Below, in pieces: positions 1 to 7,244 of a DNA stretch of 12,870 nucleotides. The notes beneath the pieces were generated by a model. The model did no database searches. It was not told the origin of the DNA and saw only the letters and a program-made list of their open reading frames with translations. Each line of letters opens with the position of its first letter. Positions within the stretch are counted from its first letter, which is position 1. Origin of the DNA: Listeria marthii FSL S4-120 (lineage in GTDB: Bacteria; Bacillota; Bacilli; Lactobacillales; Listeriaceae); assembly GCA_000183865.1 (NCBI GenBank), contig CM001047.1, positions 1,931,436 to 1,944,305 on the forward strand, read 5' to 3'. The position numbers and the translations under genes were made by a program.

Positions 1-23
1 GAAAAACAGATTTGGTACTTTTT

Positions 24-1289
24 TTATGCGTTCGAAACTTCCGCTGCGTAAGCTCCTGCCGTATGTCCAGTCACTAGCGCGCAAGTAATATTATATCCGC
101 CTGTATAACCATTGATATCAAGTATTTCCCCACAGAAAAATAGTCCTTCCATCAACTTCGACTGCATCTCTTTCGGCTTGATTTCCTTCACAGAAACCCC
201 ACCACCAGTTACAAATGCCTTTTCAAAATCAAGCGTACCATTCACCTCAAAAGTGAAATCTTTTAATAACTGAATAAACTGCTCGATTTTTTTCGGACTC
301 ACTTGTTTATATTCAGCCGTTTCATCTAGTTCTGCTTTTTCAAGTAAAAACAACAACATTTTCTCTTGTAAAAGCGAACTTAAAGAATTTTTCAATGCTT
401 TCTTCGGATTTTCCTCTAATAATTTATACACATCTTTTGCAAGTTCCCCAGCTGATACATTCGGGAATAAATCAAGACGCATCTTCACCGTACCCGCGCC
501 CGTTTTCTTTAATTCGCGAAGCACAAACATGCTACAACGAAGCGCTGCTGGTCCTGACACACCAAAATGTGTGAAAATCATATCCATTTGATGGGTAATA
601 ATCGGCTTCCCTTTCGCATTTAAAACCGATAGCGAAACATCTCGAAGCGACGTCCCTTGTAACACTTTTTGCTTAATAAAAGGTTCGCTCGAAGTAATCG
701 GCACTTCTGTCGGATATAGCTCTGTGATAGTATGTCCCGCTTTTTTTGCCCAAGCGTATCCGTCACCAGTCGAGCCTGTCCGAGGAACAGATTTACCGCC
801 AACTGCGACAATTACCGCGCTAGCTGAAATCTCTTGGCCGTCTTTGAGCGTCACACCTTTGACATGTCCATCCTCGTAATCAACTTGTTTTACAGCTGTT
901 TGCATGTAGATTTTCACGCCAAGCTTTTCCATCCGCTGAATCATCGCCTCGGCAACAGAACGTGCGCTATTCGATACAGGGAACATTCGGCCATGGTCTT
1001 CCTCTTTTAAAGCCACACCCAATTTCTCAAAAAAGCGAATAATATCTTCATTATCAAACGCATGAAAAGCGCTATATAAAAAGCGACCATTGCCGGGAAT
1101 ATGCTTAATAATTTCTTCTGCTGGTCGTCTGTTCGTTACATTACAACGTCCGCCACCAGACATAATCAATTTACGTCCCAGTTTTGGCCCTTTTTCAATT
1201 AATAGTACTCGTTTATTTTTCTCTGCTGCACTGATTGCCGCCATAAGTCCAGATGGCCCGCCACCAATGACAATTACATCATAATCCAT
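24..1289 (-). CDS. HI0933/YhiN-family NAD(P)/FAD-dependent oxidoreductase (flavoprotein)
   Basis: A 421-residue soluble flavoprotein. The N-terminus carries a classical FAD Rossmann motif (GGGPSG at residues 9-14, with an acidic Glu32 at the end of the second strand expected to bind the ribose), followed by the family signature GRCNVTN at 47-53. The C-terminus has the second FAD-contacting block with CGEILD and GYTGGYN at about 386-400. This arrangement is typical of the HI0933 family (E. coli YhiN, probably B. subtilis YtfP, and BaiN-like proteins) and the length is normal. The physiological substrate is not established for most members, so I give no specific reaction. The ATG start at 1289 is preceded by AAAGGAGC (1296-1303) and by a good sigma-A promoter at 1321-1349. 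It appears to be a single-gene unit at its 5' side. Its terminator is not inside the window. Family assignment is secure; function is not. Confidence 0.9.
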   Translation of the reverse strand: MDYDVIVIGGGPSGLMAAISAAEKNKRVLLIEKGPKLGRKLIMSGGGRCNVTNRRPAEEIIKHIPGNGRFLYSAFHAFDNEDIIRFFEKLGVALKEEDHGRMFPVSNSARSVAEAMIQRMEKLGVKIYMQTAVKQVDYEDGHVKGVTLKDGQEISASAVIVAVGGKSVPRTGSTGDGYAWAKKAGHTITELYPTEVPITSSEPFIKQKVLQGTSLRDVSLSVLNAKGKPIITHQMDMIFTHFGVSGPAALRCSMFVLRELKKTGAGTVKMRLDLFPNVSAGELAKDVYKLLEENPKKALKNSLSSLLQEKMLLFLLEKAELDETAEYKQVSPKKIEQFIQLLKDFTFEVNGTLDFEKAFVTGGGVSVKEIKPKEMQSKLMEGLFFCGEILDINGYTGGYNITCALVTGHTAGAYAAEVSNA

Positions 1290-1320
1290 TGTCCCGCTCC
1301 TTTGTTTTTATCCGAGTATA

Positions 1321-1349
1321 AGTATAGCAAGCATTGCGTCCACTGCCAA
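1321..1349 (-). promoter_or_regulatory. Sigma-A promoter for the HI0933-family flavoprotein gene
   Basis: Read on the minus strand, a -35 box TTGGCA (1344-1349, 5 of 6 consensus) and a -10 box TATACT (1321-1326, 5 of 6) are separated by exactly 17 bases. A second TATACT follows immediately (1315-1320). Transcription would start near 1314, leaving a leader of about 25 bases that contains the AAAGGAGC ribosome binding site. The upstream terminator at 1361-1389 supports an independent unit. Confidence 0.75.
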
Positions 1350-1360
1350 GCCTTTTTCAC

Positions 1361-1389
1361 CAAACAAAAACCCGAGAAAGCTCTCAGGT
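1361..1389 (-). terminator. Rho-independent terminator after the YugP-type peptidase gene
   Basis: On the minus strand the arms ACCTGAG and CTCGGGT form a 7-bp stem with one G-T pair and a 6-base loop, followed by TTTTTGTTT. It begins 14 bases after the TAG stop of the peptidase gene. The plus-strand reading also has a T-run soon after the hairpin, but no plus-strand gene is present. Confidence 0.8.
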
Positions 1390-1403
1390 CTGTTTTTTAA
1401 AAT

Positions 1404-2087
1404 CTAATTTCGATTCATATTCGTAAAAATAAGTAGTAATCTTAGAAGTTCCAGTACAGCTACAGCCATCGCAGCAACATACGTCATTGCAGCGGCACTT
1501 AATACTTTTTTCGCTTGTGGAAGTTCTGATGATGCAACCAGTCCACCGCTCTCTAATTGAACAAGTGCCCGTTTACTAGCGTCAAATTCAACTGGCAATG
1601 TAATTAATTGGAATAGTACGCCCACTGCCATCAAAATAATCCCTAGTAACATGAAACTAGCAAAGTTTGCGAGCATTCCGATAATCAAGAACACCCAAGA
1701 AATATTGGAACTAAACATCGTTATCGGAACAAGCGCCGAACGAAAACGCATAAACGCATAATCTTGTTGATCTTGAATCGCGTGTCCTACTTCATGGGCT
1801 GCAACTGCTGCCCCGGCGATAGAACGACCGCGGAAGTTAGCTTCAGAAAGAAAAACCGCTTTTTTTCTAGGATCGTAGTGGTCACTTAACATTCCTTTTG
1901 TTTCATGAACAGGAACATTCGTTAATCCATTTGTATCCAAAATACGACGTGCAACCTCGGCACCAGTTAAACCGTTTGCCACACCAACTTTGGAATAGTG
2001 TGCATAGGTAGTTTTAACTCGATACTGCGCCCAAAGTGGGATTGCCGCAACGATAATAAAATAAATAATATACTGACTAAACGACAT
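1404..2087 (-). CDS. yugP: YugP-type membrane zinc metallopeptidase (Zn_peptidase_2 family)
   Basis: A 227-residue membrane-associated protein with a zincin motif HEVGH at 98-102, in which the two His residues bind zinc and the Glu is catalytic. EFDAS at 168-172 is a plausible site for the third ligand (Glu168), as in related HtpX-like peptidases. One hydrophobic segment at about 5-20 precedes the catalytic region, two more lie at about 118-165, and a last one at about 198-222. The length is close to that of B. subtilis YugP (about 225). The family is annotated as putative neutral zinc metallopeptidases and its substrates are unknown. The ATG at 2087 has the strong ribosome binding site AGGAGG about 11 bases upstream. 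A nearer ATG is out of frame. A promoter (2138-2166) and a terminator (1361-1389) bracket the gene, so it is probably monocistronic. Confidence 0.88.
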   Translation of the reverse strand: MSFSQYIIYFIIVAAIPLWAQYRVKTTYAHYSKVGVANGLTGAEVARRILDTNGLTNVPVHETKGMLSDHYDPRKKAVFLSEANFRGRSIAGAAVAAHEVGHAIQDQQDYAFMRFRSALVPITMFSSNISWVFLIIGMLANFASFMLLGIILMAVGVLFQLITLPVEFDASKRALVQLESGGLVASSELPQAKKVLSAAAMTYVAAMAVAVLELLRLLLIFTNMNRN

Positions 2088-2137
2088 CTAATCATCTTCC
2101 TCCTACTACTTTTTTTCAGTGAATATCCTTATCTCTT

Positions 2138-2166
2138 AGTATAAATTAACTACCTCTAAGACTCAA
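2138..2166 (-). promoter_or_regulatory. Sigma-A promoter for the YugP-type peptidase gene
   Basis: On the minus strand TTGAGT (2161-2166, 4 of 6) and TATACT (2138-2143, 5 of 6) are spaced by 17 bases. The site lies just after the stop codon of the ypjA gene (2173-2175). Transcription would start near 2131, giving a leader of about 44 bases ending in a strong AGGAGG site. Confidence 0.7.
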
Positions 2167-2172
2167 CCTCTT

Positions 2173-2769
2173 TCACTCATCATGAGGAAATTCTAATGTA
2201 AGGTGACCTTTTTTTATTGTTTTTTCATATACAAACCACAAAACCGCAACCGTTAACCAAAAAGTCGCGTAGCCAATTTCCGGCAAGAATTTTTCAAGCC
2301 CCATATAAATCGGCATTTGCCCAAATAAATAATCAATGACATCATTATGAAATACCCAAACAGCTGCAATCATAAAATGACCAATCCGAAAACGATAAAA
2401 CGGTGCATAAAGAATACCTTCCACTGCCATAAAACCATGCGTCAAAATTAACACCACAGAGCCCCAAACTAGCATCCCTTGATCAACCATATAAAAAATA
2501 TTCATCCCAACTGCCCACAAACCATACTTCACTAAACAAACAAATCCTAGCGCCTCCATCAAAGGCCAGTGCTTTTTCCCAATAAAAGCAACTAGCGCCA
2601 AAGTAAAGAACAGAATTGCCGTTGGACTATCTGGCACAAACAGCCAAAAACGCGGCTCTGTTATTTGTAATTGCGGTAAATACCATATGTATCCATAAAT
2701 CGCTCCAAGTAAATTCCCGAAAAAAAGTACTCGTAAAAAGGCCCGATTTGCGAGCAAACTATATAACAA
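2173..2769 (-). CDS. ypjA: DUF1405 integral membrane protein, YpjA-like
   Basis: A 198-residue polytopic membrane protein with about six hydrophobic segments (roughly residues 12-30, 47-65, 70-92, 99-120, 128-150 and 165-182) and a short charged C-terminal tail. Blocks such as VPDSP (45-49), KYGLWA (81-86), HGFMAVEG (111-118) and FHNDVIDY (140-147) fit the DUF1405/YpjA family, whose function is unknown. I choose the TTG codon at 2769 because AAGGAGC (2779-2785) lies 9 bases upstream of it. The frame stays open up to a GTG at 2826 (217 residues), but that extension lies inside the hairpin of the terminator at 2786-2850 and has only a weak AGGG site. In B. subtilis ypjA follows qcrABC; here it follows reoY directly. 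No promoter is evident between the terminator and the gene, so readthrough is the likeliest source of transcript. Confidence 0.82.
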   Translation of the reverse strand: MLYSLLANRAFLRVLFFGNLLGAIYGYIWYLPQLQITEPRFWLFVPDSPTAILFFTLALVAFIGKKHWPLMEALGFVCLVKYGLWAVGMNIFYMVDQGMLVWGSVVLILTHGFMAVEGILYAPFYRFRIGHFMIAAVWVFHNDVIDYLFGQMPIYMGLEKFLPEIGYATFWLTVAVLWFVYEKTIKKGHLTLEFPHDE

Positions 2770-2778
2770 TGTATCCCA

Positions 2779-2785
2779 GCTCCTT
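2779..2785 (-). promoter_or_regulatory. Ribosome binding site that decides the ypjA start
   Basis: AAGGAGC on the minus strand lies 9 bases before a TTG codon (2767-2769) in the ypjA frame. It directly abuts the T-run of the preceding terminator. It favours the 198-residue protein over the 217-residue version starting at GTG 2826. Confidence 0.75.
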
Positions 2786-2850
2786 AAAAAAATCCTAGCA
2801 AAGCAAGGAAACAACGCGACTTTCACACCATTTCCCTACTCACTAGGATT
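2786..2850 (-). terminator. Long two-part hairpin terminator after reoY
   Basis: Read on the minus strand, a perfect 8-bp outer stem (AATCCTAG at 2843-2850 with CTAGGATT at 2791-2798) encloses an inner stem (AGGGAAA at 2831-2837 with TTTCCTT at 2805-2811, one G-T pair). The outer stem is followed by a run of seven T ending at 2786. It begins six bases after the reoY stop codon. The loop is unusually large for a simple terminator, so the inner stem probably helps folding. It immediately precedes the ypjA ribosome binding site, so it could act as an attenuator for ypjA. Confidence 0.75.
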
Positions 2851-2856
2851 TATCCC

Positions 2857-3402
2857 TTATTCTTTTTCCGTATCCATTTGCTGTAAAATTCGAACTAACT
2901 TATGAAAAGTTGCTTCATCACGTGTATCAAGCGCCTCATCAATTTGTTGCAATAATTTCTCTCTTGAAAATTGGTGCACCGATTGATAAATAAGTGCGTC
3001 CGCCATTTCCTTCTCCTCATCAGCAAGTTTCAGCGCTGTAAAAGGATTGTCTTCACGAACAAGTGCGTATTCGGGTGAAGTCATTGCCTCTTCAAAATGA
3101 AGTTCGACATATAACTCTTCGTCCCAATTCAAACGAATATCGTGAAATGCTTTCTCTGGATCAGTCGTCATAATGTTACCTTTAAAAAATAGGAACGGCT
3201 CGGATTCAACGCCGTGAGCACTAAGTGAAAGCCCACGCGCACACCCTTCCAAATTATCAACAAAATGAACATATTTTACAATTTGATCATGGCCAGCAAT
3301 ATAATTTAAAACCCACATTGCTTCTCTAGTCTTCATCTGGTGTTTATTTAAAAACCAGCGAATAAAATCTTTCTTCTCGTCTATTGAAATGGATGCCTTC
3401 AT
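2857..3402 (-). CDS. reoY: ReoY (YpiB, UPF0302 family), regulator of MurA turnover
   Basis: A 181-residue cytosolic protein made of an N-terminal UPF0302 domain (about 5-115) and a C-terminal IDEAL domain (about 145-178) in which the name-giving residues IDEAL are at 154-158. No transmembrane segment or signal peptide is visible. In L. monocytogenes this protein (Lmo1921, the B. subtilis YpiB homologue) is known as ReoY. Together with ReoM and the kinase PrkA it controls ClpCP-dependent degradation of MurA, the first committed enzyme of peptidoglycan synthesis. The ATG at 3402 is preceded at short distance by GAGGAAAG, with a second purine-rich AGGAAGG further upstream. It lies 35 bases after the TPR gene stop and very likely shares its transcript. 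A terminator follows six bases after its stop. The identification rests on sequence recognition; I could not run an alignment. Confidence 0.88.
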   Translation of the reverse strand: MKASISIDEKKDFIRWFLNKHQMKTREAMWVLNYIAGHDQIVKYVHFVDNLEGCARGLSLSAHGVESEPFLFFKGNIMTTDPEKAFHDIRLNWDEELYVELHFEEAMTSPEYALVREDNPFTALKLADEEKEMADALIYQSVHQFSREKLLQQIDEALDTRDEATFHKLVRILQQMDTEKE

Positions 3403-3437
3403 CTTTCCTCAGTCCCTTCCTGTATTCTTTTTAGCCT

Positions 3438-4691
3438 TTAATCAACTAAAGATAAAATCTCTGTGTCTTCTGGCTCAAGTTCCAAATAGCTACGCAAAAT
3501 TTCTTGTGATTTCGCGTGTTCGCCTTCTTCTCTTAAAAATAAACCGTATTCCTTTAAGAACGTAGGATTATTTGTAAAATGTGGATAAGCGAGTTCATAA
3601 TTTGCTTTTGCTTTATTATATTGTTCTGTTTCCTGATATGCAACACTTACGTCCCAGAAAATTTGTGGTTCGGAAACAACTTCTTCCCCAAGGCCTTCTA
3701 CTAATTCGATGACCCCTTCATAGTTTTCCTTCGCAAGTAATAATTTGTTCAGTTGCATAATCGCTTCTGAATATTCCTCATCCAGCACGATCGCCTGACG
3801 ATAAAATTCTTCTGCTTCTTCTGGTAAACGCAGTGTAACAGCCAGTTTCCCAGCTTCTAGGAACATTTCTTTATTAAATTCATCTTGCGTTAAACCATCT
3901 TTGAGTACCGCAATCGCTTTTTCCGGTTCGCCATTTTCTTCATAACTTTTCGCTAAATAAGAATAGAGCGTTGTGTACGATGGATCATGTTCGCGCAAAT
4001 GTTCCAGCGCGTGAATCGCTTTCGTGTAATCTTTGGCCTGATAAGCCGTTAATCCCATCCCGAAAAGTGTATCAACCGATTCTTTGTCTTCGAGTGCGCG
4101 CTCATAGTAAGATAACGCTTCTTCAAACGCACCACTAGCTGCAAAAGCTTCGGCAATCCGTTCATAGACAGACACAGCACCGTTCGAAATAATCGTCAAC
4201 CCAGCTTCGACAGCCGTTTGATAAGACTGTACCGCCGACGCAAATCTCGCTTGCGATAAATAATATTCTCCAAGCGCAAAATCAATAATTGGCTCATTTG
4301 GCGCGATTTGTTTGGCTTCGAGTAATTTCTGCTCACTTACTTCAAACAAACCTTGCATCTGATACAAATCAGCTAACACGAGCAAACTTTCAATATATGC
4401 TTCATCTTCTTTGTTCACTTTTTCTAAATAATCTTGCGCAGAGTCGATATCGTCTTTTTCAAGTGCGACTTCGGCTGCACGGACAAGCAATTCGCCTTCA
4501 TCCTTGTATTTAGCTAGCAGAAGTTCATATAAATCTTCTGTTTCATCTAAAAATCCTAGTGCAAATAATTCTTCTGCTAAATAGTATTGTTCCTCATCTG
4601 TTCCCGCTTGCACTACTTCATCAAAATACTTTTTCGCAAGCACCATATCTTCATGCTCTAATGCATGTAACATTTTATTAGCTAATTCCAT
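3438..4691 (-). CDS. ypiA: Tetratricopeptide-repeat protein YpiA
   Basis: A 417-residue, strongly acidic, soluble protein built almost entirely of about ten degenerate 34-residue TPR helical hairpins, with typical A..Y...G....A pattern units (for example YERIAEAFAASGAFEEALSY at about 181-200, and later YSYLAKSYEENGEPEKAI). There is no signal peptide, no membrane segment and no catalytic domain, so a protein-binding scaffold role is inferred. I choose the ATG at 4691 because AAGGTG (4697-4702) stands 5 bases before it and a perfect extended -10 promoter lies at 4726-4734. The frame extends upstream to 4808, but that part covers the promoter and the aroA terminator. The gene heads a two-gene unit with reoY, as ypiA-ypiB do in B. 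subtilis, which suggests related roles. The precise function is not known to me. Confidence 0.88.
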   Translation of the reverse strand: MELANKMLHALEHEDMVLAKKYFDEVVQAGTDEEQYYLAEELFALGFLDETEDLYELLLAKYKDEGELLVRAAEVALEKDDIDSAQDYLEKVNKEDEAYIESLLVLADLYQMQGLFEVSEQKLLEAKQIAPNEPIIDFALGEYYLSQARFASAVQSYQTAVEAGLTIISNGAVSVYERIAEAFAASGAFEEALSYYERALEDKESVDTLFGMGLTAYQAKDYTKAIHALEHLREHDPSYTTLYSYLAKSYEENGEPEKAIAVLKDGLTQDEFNKEMFLEAGKLAVTLRLPEEAEEFYRQAIVLDEEYSEAIMQLNKLLLAKENYEGVIELVEGLGEEVVSEPQIFWDVSVAYQETEQYNKAKANYELAYPHFTNNPTFLKEYGLFLREEGEHAKSQEILRSYLELEPEDTEILSLVD

Positions 4692-4725
4692 TTCGGCACC
4701 TTCTTTAATAATAAGTCGTTTTTCT

Positions 4726-4754
4726 ATTATACCATTACTTCGCTCATAAGAAAA
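4726..4754 (-). promoter_or_regulatory. Extended -10 sigma-A promoter for ypiA-reoY
   Basis: On the minus strand TGGTATAAT (4726-4734) is a perfect consensus extended -10 element. The -35 position 17 bases upstream (TTTTCT, 4749-4754) is weak, as is common when the extended -10 is perfect. Transcription would start near 4719, about 27 bases before the ypiA ATG. Since the aro operon terminator lies just upstream, ypiA-reoY can be transcribed independently. Confidence 0.75.
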
Positions 4755-4771
4755 AGTGATTGCCTCTCTGA

Positions 4772-4813
4772 AATAAAATACCAGTGCTGATGTTTTCGCA
4801 CTCAGCACTGGTA
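4772..4813 (-). terminator. Rho-independent terminator of the aromatic operon
   Basis: A perfect 12-bp stem (TACCAGTGCTGA at 4802-4813 with TCAGCACTGGTA at 4779-4790, minus strand) with an 11-base loop is followed by TTTTATTT. It begins eight bases after the aroA stop. It is the strongest hairpin in the window and marks the end of the aroC-aroA unit. Confidence 0.9.
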
Positions 4814-4820
4814 GTCATTA

Positions 4821-6107
4821 TTATTTTAAAAGGGAGTTAATATCTTCAAAGAAAGTCGGGTAGGAAACAGAAACTGCTTCTGGGCGTTCTAACTCCACGT
4901 CGCCGTCTTCCACAAGAAGTGCAGCAATTTGTAGCATCATCCCAATGCGGTGATCGCCGTAACTTGTTACATTGGCCGCATGAAGTGGTGTTTTCCCGCG
5001 GATAATTAAGCCGTCTTCGGTTGGCGTAATATCGGCACCCATTTTGTTTAGTTCCGTAGCAACGGCATCGATACGGTTCGTTTCTTTGACTTTTAATTCA
5101 GCCGCATCTTTAATGATTGTTGTTCCTTCTGCTTGCGTTGCTAAAAGTGCGATAACCGGAATTTCATCGATTAAACGAGGGATAATATCGCCACCGATTT
5201 CTGTTCCTTTTAACTCGCTAGTTTTAACCACAACCGTACCTGCTAATTTCCCGGTACTTCTGCTGGAATCTTTTACTTCTAAACTGCCGCCCATTTGTTC
5301 TACGACATCGAAAATCCCTGTTCTAGTAGGATTTAAGCCAACATGTGTTAGTTCAATTTCGCTGCCTGGCGTGATTAAACCAGCCACGATAAAGAATGCC
5401 GCGGAAGAAACATCACCAGGCACGGTCATTTCTTGTCCAGTGAATTTTTGGCCACCTTTGACGCGAATTGTTAAACCATCCATTTCAATTTCACCGCCAA
5501 ATTGGCGAATCATGTGCTCGGTATGGTCACGCGTTTTTTCTTTTTCATGAATAATCGTTTCACCTTCTGCTTGCAATGCTGCGAAAATGATCGCACTTTT
5601 CACTTGCGCACTAGCAACTGGCATATGATATTCCATTCGTTTTAGCGTTTGCTTGCCAACGATTGTAATTGGCGCAAATTCAGAACCATCTTTACCGTGC
5701 ATTTTGGCACCCATTTGTTGTAGTGGAAGCATCACGCGGTTCATTGGTCGTTTTGCAATTGATTCATCGCCTAAAATGACAGTATCAAAGTCTTGTCCTG
5801 CTAAAATCCCCATCATTAAGCGAATTGTTGTGCCCGAGTTACCAATATCAAGAGGGCCATCCGCTTGTTTTAAGCCATCAAAGCCAGTACCATGAACAAT
5901 AATTTTTTCATCGGTTTCCTCAATTTTCACACCTAAGGCTTTAAAAGCTTTAATAGTTCCAAGGCAATCATCTGCACGTAAGAAATGACGAATGACCGTT
6001 TTTCCTTCTGCAATTGCCCCAAACATAATGCTGCGATGGGACATCGATTTATCTCCAGGGACTGTGATTGCACCAACCAGCCCTTGTTTATTTGTAATTA
6101 ATTTCAT
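4821..6107 (-). CDS. aroA: 3-phosphoshikimate 1-carboxyvinyltransferase (EPSP synthase; aroE in Bacillus naming)
   Basis: This enzyme transfers the enolpyruvyl group of phosphoenolpyruvate to shikimate 3-phosphate, the sixth step of the shikimate pathway, in the cytosol. The 428-residue protein shows GDKSMSHR (18-25, substrate and PEP-binding Lys20 and Arg25), GNSGTT (89-94), SAQVK (166-170), RDHTE (193-197), NPTR (259-262), the catalytic acidic pair in LIDE (Asp314, Glu315), KETNR (341-345) and GDHR (384-387). The motifs RxHxE, SAQxK and NxTR are those described for class II, glyphosate-tolerant type EPSP synthases. I choose the ATG at 6107 because AGGAGC (6117-6122) is 9 bases upstream; an in-frame ATG at 6113 is only 3 bases from it, and a further upstream extension lies within tyrA. 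It is the last gene of the aro operon, 13 bases after the tyrA stop. Confidence 0.96.
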   Translation of the reverse strand: MKLITNKQGLVGAITVPGDKSMSHRSIMFGAIAEGKTVIRHFLRADDCLGTIKAFKALGVKIEETDEKIIVHGTGFDGLKQADGPLDIGNSGTTIRLMMGILAGQDFDTVILGDESIAKRPMNRVMLPLQQMGAKMHGKDGSEFAPITIVGKQTLKRMEYHMPVASAQVKSAIIFAALQAEGETIIHEKEKTRDHTEHMIRQFGGEIEMDGLTIRVKGGQKFTGQEMTVPGDVSSAAFFIVAGLITPGSEIELTHVGLNPTRTGIFDVVEQMGGSLEVKDSSRSTGKLAGTVVVKTSELKGTEIGGDIIPRLIDEIPVIALLATQAEGTTIIKDAAELKVKETNRIDAVATELNKMGADITPTEDGLIIRGKTPLHAANVTSYGDHRIGMMLQIAALLVEDGDVELERPEAVSVSYPTFFEDINSLLK

Positions 6108-6116
6108 CGTCATTTC

Positions 6117-6122
6117 GCTCCT
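6117..6122 (-). promoter_or_regulatory. aroA ribosome binding site overlapping the tyrA stop
   Basis: AGGAGC on the minus strand shares bases with the tyrA TAG stop (6121-6123). The spacing is 9 bases to the ATG at 6107 but only 3 to the ATG at 6113, which decides for the 428-residue AroA. The arrangement suggests translational coupling. Confidence 0.75.
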
Positions 6123-7224
6123 ATTCGTAATGGCATGTATAGTTACTTCTCGTTTCAATGCAACGTTTCGCCCGGTCCCTGTCTTCATCTGATTGGAAAG
6201 TAATTTGTAACACACCGAAAATATCTTCGCGTGTTTCCAAAATCTTGATGTTCGTTAAACTAATTTCTTCCTCACCCAAATATCGCGTCACTTCCGAAAT
6301 GACACCTGGATAATCTGGTACATCGACAAATAAATCGTAAAACGCTGGAATTGCTCCACCTTGATGAACGGGCAAGGAATCGCGAAATTCTTTTGCGCCA
6401 TCAAAAAAGGCATAAATCGAAGTAGCATCTTCACTTTCGAGCATTTCAAGCGCTTGGTTCATACTATCTCGCCAAATTGTCAGCTGTTTCGTTAACGTTT
6501 TTTGGTTGCTGATAGAAATGTCCGTCCACATTCTCGGATCAGAAGAAGCAACTCGCGTGATATCACGAAAGCCTCCTGCCGCCAGTCGAAATGCAGCTGG
6601 ATGTTCTTCTGTAAAACTTTGCGTCTGATTAACTAAAGCCGCCGCCACAATATGCGGTAAATGGCTTAGCATCCCTGTAATTTCATCATGCTCATTCGGT
6701 GATAACACTAAAAATTTAGCATTTGTTCCAGACAGCCACGTTCTAAGCTCCGCGACTTTGTCTTCTGCGACATCTTTCGTTGGTGTTAACAAGTAATAAG
6801 CATTTTCAAACAGCAATTCTTTAGCAGCGCGGACACCACTTTTATGCGAGCCTGCCATTGGATGACCGCCGATAAATGTAATACCACTTTCCCGAAGCGC
6901 CGTGGATGCTTCCATAATTGTTCCTTTTGTACTGCCTGTATCAGTGACAATCACATTTTTCTTTAAAGTAAGTCCCGGTAAGCGTGTGAGTAATTGTTCT
7001 GTTTCTTTTACAGGACAACAGAAAATAAGTAAATCTGCTTTTGGTCCATCTATTAAAATACTTTCGCCAATTTCATCAATGACACCTAGAGACTTCCCAA
7101 CTTCTAACGAATGATAGGAAACGTCAATTCCGATGATATGCGCTTCTGGATGTTTGGCTTTAATTGCAAGGGCAATAGAACCACCAATCAACCCCAGCCC
7201 AACAATAACTACCGTCCCTTTCAT
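6121..7224 (-). CDS. tyrA: Prephenate dehydrogenase with C-terminal ACT domain
   Basis: The enzyme oxidatively decarboxylates prephenate to 4-hydroxyphenylpyruvate with NAD+, in tyrosine synthesis. The 367-residue protein begins with a Rossmann fold (GLGLIGGS at 9-16, acidic Asp34 suggesting NAD preference), followed by DTGSTKG (95-101), [12 protein letters not shown] (119-130) and SHLPH (187-191), which hold the conserved His residues of the prephenate site. An ACT domain occupies about 296-357 and probably binds tyrosine or another aromatic amino acid as a feedback signal; it is typical of Gram-positive TyrA. The ATG at 7224 has GGAGG nine bases upstream, inside the 20-base gap after hisC. 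Length and motifs are complete. It is the fifth gene of the aro operon. Confidence 0.95.
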   Translation of the reverse strand: MKGTVVIVGLGLIGGSIALAIKAKHPEAHIIGIDVSYHSLEVGKSLGVIDEIGESILIDGPKADLLIFCCPVKETEQLLTRLPGLTLKKNVIVTDTGSTKGTIMEASTALRESGITFIGGHPMAGSHKSGVRAAKELLFENAYYLLTPTKDVAEDKVAELRTWLSGTNAKFLVLSPNEHDEITGMLSHLPHIVAAALVNQTQSFTEEHPAAFRLAAGGFRDITRVASSDPRMWTDISISNQKTLTKQLTIWRDSMNQALEMLESEDATSIYAFFDGAKEFRDSLPVHQGGAIPAFYDLFVDVPDYPGVISEVTRYLGEEEISLTNIKILETREDIFGVLQITFQSDEDRDRAKRCIETRSNYTCHYE

Positions 7225-7244
7225 TCAAAAACGCCTCCAAACAC

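Noticed and set aside
2792..2797. Possible extended -10 (TGCTAGGAT) as a ypjA promoter
   Set aside because: It lies in the terminator stem, has no -35 box at suitable distance, and its start point would fall within the ribosome binding site of ypjA.
4692..4808. N-terminal extension of the TPR protein by 39 codons
   Set aside because: The extension covers a perfect extended -10 promoter and reaches the aro terminator hairpin. The ATG at 4691 has a proper ribosome binding site.
5044..5550. A 168-codon open frame on the plus strand
   Set aside because: It lies wholly opposite aroA, whose motifs are complete, has no ribosome binding site or promoter, and its translation resembles no family. It is an antisense shadow.
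6108..6215. N-terminal extension of AroA by 36 codons inside tyrA
   Set aside because: The extension overlaps the tyrA ACT-domain coding region and precedes the conserved AroA N-terminus. AGGAGC at 6117-6122 fits only the ATG at 6107.
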